Origin: Candidatus Faecivivens stercorigallinarum
GTDB lineage: Bacteria; Bacillota; Clostridia; Oscillospirales; Ruminococcaceae
Reading direction: 5' to 3'
DNA length: 5,800 bases
NCBI GenBank assembly: GCA_018715465.1
Contig: DVLN01000136.1
Span: 1 to 5,800 of the forward strand
Part shown: piece after piece, positions 1-3,299 of the stretch
Layout of the letters: the number at the start of each line of letters is the position of its first letter
Position numbering within the stretch: the stretch's first letter is position 1
Translations under genes and position numbers: made by a program
Notes under the pieces: model-generated
Databases searched by the model: none
What the model was told of the DNA's origin: nothing
What the model saw: the letters and a program-made list of their open reading frames with translations, nothing else

Positions 1-800
1 AAAAACAGCATCATCGAAAAGTAGACTGCCAGACCGCCTGCCACCAGTAACAGGATACTGCGCCGCTTCCAGCCGGAAAAGAGCAGCAGGATGAAAAAGA
101 TCATCGGAATCTCAAGGAATACCACCTTCAATTCGCTGATCGCCGCAATATACACGCACAACACGATCGTCAGCCCGATAAACTTCCAGCCGCATTTATA
201 GTAAATAAACATCGTCATCGCACAAATCAGCATCTGTACGATAAATGTATTCATTTCCGTATTGGAGCCGGTTTCCACGCCAAACAGCCCGCCGACATAA
301 TCAAAGCTGTACCCCTGTATAAAGTACTGGAAGGACGCGGCCAACGCGTTGATTGCCAAAATACACATCAGGATCTGGACCATATTCACGACATCCTTTT
401 TCCGCAGAAAGAGGAAGCATGCAAACCAGAAGACAAACGCGCGGACCACTACCCTTATTCCCCAAATCAGCGACAGAATTGGCTGTTCATTCAGGAAAAA
501 CGACATCACCGACAAGACCAAAAAACCCCCGATAAAAAACAGCGGGAGCTTGGTAACAGCTATATACTCGCTTCTTTTGATGCACAGGATGCAGTGCACA
601 AACAGCATCAGCGTCACTGCATCCGGCAAAAAACGAAGAACTTCCGGGAAGTGCAATTCGGAGATCAGAAAGCGCATGCTGGCACAATAGACGATCTGAA
701 AATACACAAGAAAGATCGGCTTATTGTAGATCAGTACCAGTGCCAGTCCCCCGACACAGAGGACGATCACCCCGACACTGAGAAGTATGAGATTGTTCAT
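1..800 (-). CDS. Wzy/O-antigen-ligase-like polysaccharide polymerase, N-terminal part (C-terminus outside window)
   Basis: I translated the minus strand from ATG at 800-798; it stays open for 266 codons to the window edge, so the 3' end is missing. The product is strongly hydrophobic, with about seven or eight predicted membrane helices (for example residues 3-24, 58-74, 86-103, 118-132, 141-158, 185-201, 207-222, 229-241) separated by short Arg/Lys turns. The stretch FQYFIQGYSFDYVGGLFG near 157-174, followed by Gly, Thr and Asn, and the later SELKVVFLEIP (222-232) resemble the conserved middle of Gram-positive Wzy/O-antigen ligase-type proteins, which join undecaprenyl-linked repeat units outside the membrane. 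The start lies three bases after the co-polymerase stop (TAA GGC ATG); the only SD-like string is AGGGG ten bases upstream, inside the previous gene, so translational coupling is likely. The family is assigned from topology and context. Another multi-spanning polysaccharide protein, such as a flippase, is possible but fits less well. Confidence 0.72.
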   Translation of the reverse strand, partial: MNNLILLSVGVIVLCVGGLALVLIYNKPIFLVYFQIVYCASMRFLISELHFPEVLRFLPDAVTLMLFVHCILCIKRSEYIAVTKLPLFFIGGFLVLSVMSFFLNEQPILSLIWGIRVVVRAFVFWFACFLFLRKKDVVNMVQILMCILAINALAASFQYFIQGYSFDYVGGLFGVETGSNTEMNTFIVQMLICAMTMFIYYKCGWKFIGLTIVLCVYIAAISELKVVFLEIPMIFFILLLFSGWKRRSILLLVAGGLAVYFSMMLF

Positions 801-803
801 GCC

Positions 804-1508
804 TTATGTACCCCTGTTTTCATTCTCACCTGTGCCTTTGGAGATTTCCGGGATAACGCCAAGAAGATTAATCTGCCCATTCAGCGTACAGCGGTCCAGA
901 GACAGTATACGGGAAGAAAGCAGCAGCCGCAGCGTGATGATCAGACAGGCAACCGTAACAAATGCCATCGGGATCAGCACCATAATCAGCAGCCGGGTAG
1001 TCGAGAGATTGCTGACCATCCTGGCCGACTGGGCATATTCCAGAATCTGTACACTGTCCGCCCCCGCGATCAGCTTAATCTCATTGACCAGCGACTCGGT
1101 AAAAGCGTTGACCATCTCGATGGCCCGCACCGGGACCGGAGACTCACAGCTGATCCACACGACGCTGGAATCTTCTTCCTGACTCAGTTTCACCGAACCC
1201 TGCACCTCATCGGCAGTGTATCCTTCTCCCAGCAGTTCCGCCGCACTTTCTGCAACCTTACGGCTCTGGGACAGCGTCTGCGCATTCTGAAGGAAATGGG
1301 TAATTGCGGTCGTTTCATAATACGAAGAGTACTCAGCGTTGTAAATGCAGACACTGGCCTGATATACATTCCCGTTTACAAACTGGGAAGCAACAATGCC
1401 CGCAATCAGGCCGATCAGCGCCGTCAGCAAAAGGACAAAGACCTTGCGCCGCAGCTCCTGTATGCACAACCGAATATCTTCGGTTATGGATCTCATCTCA
1501 GTTTCCAT
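804..1508 (-). CDS. Wzz/CpsC-like polysaccharide co-polymerase (chain-length determinant, BY-kinase activator)
   Basis: This 234-residue membrane protein has the Wzz/CpsC plan: a short cytoplasmic N-terminus, TM1 (about 23-44), an extracytoplasmic alpha/beta region (45-170), TM2 (about 172-196) and a cytoplasmic tail of about 38 residues containing LGVIPE (216-221), a string typical of the CpsC tail after TM2. In Gram-positive bacteria such proteins set polymer length and their tail activates a separate BY-kinase, which is encoded two genes upstream here. I chose ATG at 1508 because AAGGAG (1520-1515) lies six bases before it. The frame also allows TTG at 1526 or ATG at 1523 (overlapping the previous stop), but neither has an SD at suitable spacing. 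The Pro-rich segment usual just before TM2 is absent; the sequence there is ARMVSNLSTTRLL. The next gene starts three bases after the stop. Confidence 0.87.
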   Translation of the reverse strand: METEMRSITEDIRLCIQELRRKVFVLLLTALIGLIAGIVASQFVNGNVYQASVCIYNAEYSSYYETTAITHFLQNAQTLSQSRKVAESAAELLGEGYTADEVQGSVKLSQEEDSSVVWISCESPVPVRAIEMVNAFTESLVNEIKLIAGADSVQILEYAQSARMVSNLSTTRLLIMVLIPMAFVTVACLIITLRLLLSSRILSLDRCTLNGQINLLGVIPEISKGTGENENRGT

Positions 1509-1514
1509 AGGTTT

Positions 1515-1520
1515 CTCCTT
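1515..1520 (-). promoter_or_regulatory. Ribosome binding site deciding the co-polymerase start
   Basis: The minus strand reads AAGGAG, then six bases (AAACCT), then ATG at 1508. This good SD at ideal spacing supports 1508 over the upstream in-frame TTG (1526) and ATG (1523), which would place the SD inside the coding region. Confidence 0.75.
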
Positions 1521-1522
1521 CA

Positions 1523-2452
1523 TCAATCCACATACTTATTCTTCTTTTTGGCACGGAAATAGATCCAGAGACCCAGCAGTGCTGCCAGAATCAGAACGGC
1601 AACAAGCACAATAACCGAGGTAGGGACAGACAGTGTTTCCTCCACCAGAACATCGGTGCTGTCCATTCCCAAAACGGCGGTGGATTCTACCTCGACCGTA
1701 TGTACGACCGGTGTTGTCTCCCTGTCTTCCCCGTCTTTATCCTGGTATTCCAGCCACAGCGACAGGCTCTGTTCCCCATCCTGCAAAAAGGTCAGGTTCA
1801 GGTCAATCGCAATGGAATCCTCCGACATCAAATCCCCCAACTGGACCGTCTTCTGCATCTCCTGAATCGCGCCGTCGCAGTGCAAAACCACCTGATAGGC
1901 GTCAATGCTGCCGGTATTGCGGACCAGAAGGTGGCCGGTTGCCTGGGTCTTCATTTTGGCTTCCTCAGGCAGTTCCAGATTTTCGATCTGCATTTCGATC
2001 TGCTCCTGCAGCGGTATCCCGATGGAAAACTCATTGCTGGTTCCGCCCGTCATTTCATCTTGATAATAAGCGGCAAAAGCGACCCGGACGGTATCTGATA
2101 CCTGATAGCTCAGCACATGGCAGGCTACATCCTTGATATAACTTTCGCCGGGGCCCAGATAGGAAATATAAATCTGGTTGGATTCCCCTTCAACAGGTAC
2201 GAGGCCGCTGTCTCCAAGCCCATAGGTGACCATAACGCCGACAGCGCCGGTATCCTGGCTTGCGTTGCGGAAGGTAAAGCGCAGCACCACTTCCTCACCG
2301 GAAGTAACCTGCCCTTCCACAACCTCATATGAATCCAGAAGGATTCTGGCTGGAGCTGACGCGGCAGAAACGGAAAAACCAAAGGCCTGTACGATCAATG
2401 TCAGACTGCACACAAGCGTCAGCAGCCGGATACAAAACGATTTTATTTTCAT
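1523..2452 (-). CDS. Secreted, C-terminally membrane-anchored protein with two CARDB-like beta-sandwich domains
   Basis: The product has 309 residues. It has a Sec signal peptide: basic KIK start, hydrophobic core about 8-28, and a likely AXA-type cleavage near 31-33. Two beta-rich repeats follow, roughly 36-147 and 150-256. Both look like CARDB/NEW3-type Ig folds: runs such as EEVVLRFTFRNAS (53-65) and GHLLVRNTGSIDAYQVVL (173-190) match the pattern of a strand, then R/V-N-T/A, then a turn, seen in such domains. One TM helix (about 278-298) is followed by a basic AKKKNK tail, so the body faces outward. There is no catalytic motif that I recognise. The ATG overlaps the upstream kinase stop by one base (TGATG), and GGAGG (2463-2459) sits six bases before the start. 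It lies between the BY-kinase and its co-polymerase, where most capsule operons have no such gene, so a role in polymer assembly, export or attachment is inferred. A cell-surface adhesive or carbohydrate-binding role is also possible. Confidence 0.85.
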   Translation of the reverse strand: MKIKSFCIRLLTLVCSLTLIVQAFGFSVSAASAPARILLDSYEVVEGQVTSGEEVVLRFTFRNASQDTGAVGVMVTYGLGDSGLVPVEGESNQIYISYLGPGESYIKDVACHVLSYQVSDTVRVAFAAYYQDEMTGGTSNEFSIGIPLQEQIEMQIENLELPEEAKMKTQATGHLLVRNTGSIDAYQVVLHCDGAIQEMQKTVQLGDLMSEDSIAIDLNLTFLQDGEQSLSLWLEYQDKDGEDRETTPVVHTVEVESTAVLGMDSTDVLVEETLSVPTSVIVLVAVLILAALLGLWIYFRAKKKNKYVD

Positions 2453-3195
2453 CAGTTTCCTCCATTGATCTTCTGAAGCGGACGAAAATTTATGCTGCGT
2501 TTGACACCCTTTCGATATTTCATTTTATTGAAATAATCGTAGTCTCTCGTATAAGAACGGTAAAGTTCCCGGTCCGATCTGTTCAAAATGACCCCCAACA
2601 GATTGATGTTGTATTTATGGATGATCTCCAGATTGCTTTTGAGGATGTTGGTGGAAGAGATCCCGTACGCGGTGATCAGCACCGTCCCGTCCACCTTGGA
2701 CGCCAGCACGCAGGTATCGGTCGAGGAATTGATCGCCGGCGCATCAAAAATGACATATTCATATTCCTGGTTCAGCTGCTCAAGAAGATGGTTCAGCTGT
2801 TCGGAACAAAACAGCGGCAGGGGCCGTCCATACGTTACCCCGGAGGGCAAAAAGAAGAGATTCTCTTCATTGGTCGTCATGGTGATCCGGTCGATGGGGC
2901 ATCTGCCCTCCAGATAGTCCGCCAGCCCAAAGGTACTTTTGCTGCTCAGGGTTTTATACTCGATGCTTTTATGCAGATCCGCGTCAACCAGCAGGGTTTT
3001 CCAGCCTGATTTGGCCATGAAAATCGCCACGTCAATCGCGATAGAGGTAGTCCCGACACCAGGTTCACTGCCGCAAAAGGTGATCATCTTGCACTGGTCC
3101 TGTTCCTTTTTCATATACAGTTCCATGACAACCCGTTCAAGGGCATCTGCCATTACCTGATTTTTATTCTCATATATATCAATATGTTGCTGCAT
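2452..3195 (-). CDS. CpsD/YwqD-like BY-kinase (polysaccharide tyrosine autokinase) with altered Walker A
   Basis: This 247-residue cytoplasmic P-loop protein has the length of a stand-alone Gram-positive BY-kinase. Features in order (numbered from ATG at 3195): MADALERVVMEL (15-26), at the place of the usual N-terminal helix; P-loop CGSEPGVGTTS (41-51); Walker A' LLVDADLHK (68-76) with paired Asp; Walker B YVIFDAP (147-153); NRSD (205-208); then a Tyr-rich tail with Tyr at 212, 215, 219, 221 and 227. BY-kinases autophosphorylate on such Tyr clusters, and cycling of phosphorylation controls capsule polymerisation through the CpsC partner, encoded at 1508-804. Odd points: the P-loop lysine expected after PGxG is Thr49, and the usual Arg after DADL is His. 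The protein may be a pseudokinase or may bind nucleotide in another way. In-frame TTG at 3198 is an alternative start with slightly better SD spacing; ATG is preferred. The stop overlaps the next ATG. Confidence 0.88.
   Translation of the reverse strand: MQQHIDIYENKNQVMADALERVVMELYMKKEQDQCKMITFCGSEPGVGTTSIAIDVAIFMAKSGWKTLLVDADLHKSIEYKTLSSKSTFGLADYLEGRCPIDRITMTTNEENLFFLPSGVTYGRPLPLFCSEQLNHLLEQLNQEYEYVIFDAPAINSSTDTCVLASKVDGTVLITAYGISSTNILKSNLEIIHKYNINLLGVILNRSDRELYRSYTRDYDYFNKMKYRKGVKRSINFRPLQKINGGN
2459..2463 (-). promoter_or_regulatory. Ribosome binding site of the CARDB-like gene
   Basis: The minus strand reads GGAGG, six bases, then ATG at 2452. The SD lies inside the last codons of the BY-kinase gene (Asn-Gly-Gly-Asn), so the two genes share this stretch and terminating ribosomes could restart here. 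Confidence 0.75.
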
Positions 3196-3263
3196 CAAAA
3201 AATCGCTCCTTTTGCATCCGCATGCTGCTTTTTCAAGCGATAGGACCGCCTGTTTTCCATCAT
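3195..3263 (-). CDS. Possible 22-residue leader ORF coupled to the BY-kinase gene
   Basis: In the gap of about 100 bases between the hydrolase stop and the kinase start, the minus strand has ATGATG at 3263-3258 followed by 20 further codons and TGA. The TGA overlaps the kinase ATG in the same TGATG form found at the kinase/CARDB junction. The peptide would be basic and polar (ENRRSYRLKKQHADAKGAIF after the two Met), without a signal or TM segment. AGGA lies seven bases before the second ATG. A 22-codon frame can easily arise by chance and I know no homologue. It could be a translated leader that couples kinase synthesis to upstream translation, or simply untranslated spacer. The rest of the gap (3264-3299) has no convincing hairpin or promoter. 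Confidence 0.3.
   Translation of the reverse strand: MMENRRSYRLKKQHADAKGAIF
3206..3210 (-). promoter_or_regulatory. Ribosome binding site of the BY-kinase gene
   Basis: The minus strand reads AGGAG, then ten bases to ATG at 3195 or seven to TTG at 3198. The spacing is long for the ATG, so the TTG cannot be excluded. The SD lies within the possible leader ORF described at 3195-3263. Confidence 0.6.
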
Positions 3264-3299
3264 AATATCCTGTCCAAACCGACTGTGCCAGAACAAGTT

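Noticed and set aside
1509..1526. TTG at 1526 or ATG at 1523 as the co-polymerase start
   Set aside because: No SD at useful distance; AAGGAG at 1520-1515 points to ATG at 1508. Only six or five residues differ.
594..1562. Plus-strand open frame of 322 codons opposite the co-polymerase
   Set aside because: Its Gln/Arg/His-rich, low-hydrophobicity product is typical of antisense to a membrane gene; the minus-strand gene has TM helices, LGVIPE and an SD.
3264..3299. Internal promoter (TATTAT or sigma-54-like TGGCAC) in the hydrolase/kinase gap
   Set aside because: TATTAT has only a poor -35 match (TGGCAC), and the sigma-54 -12 element lacks the GC. Neither is convincing.
3196..3299. Rho-independent terminator after the hydrolase gene
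   Set aside because: The six T residues at 3203-3198 on the minus strand follow no stable GC-rich hairpin and lie just before the kinase start.
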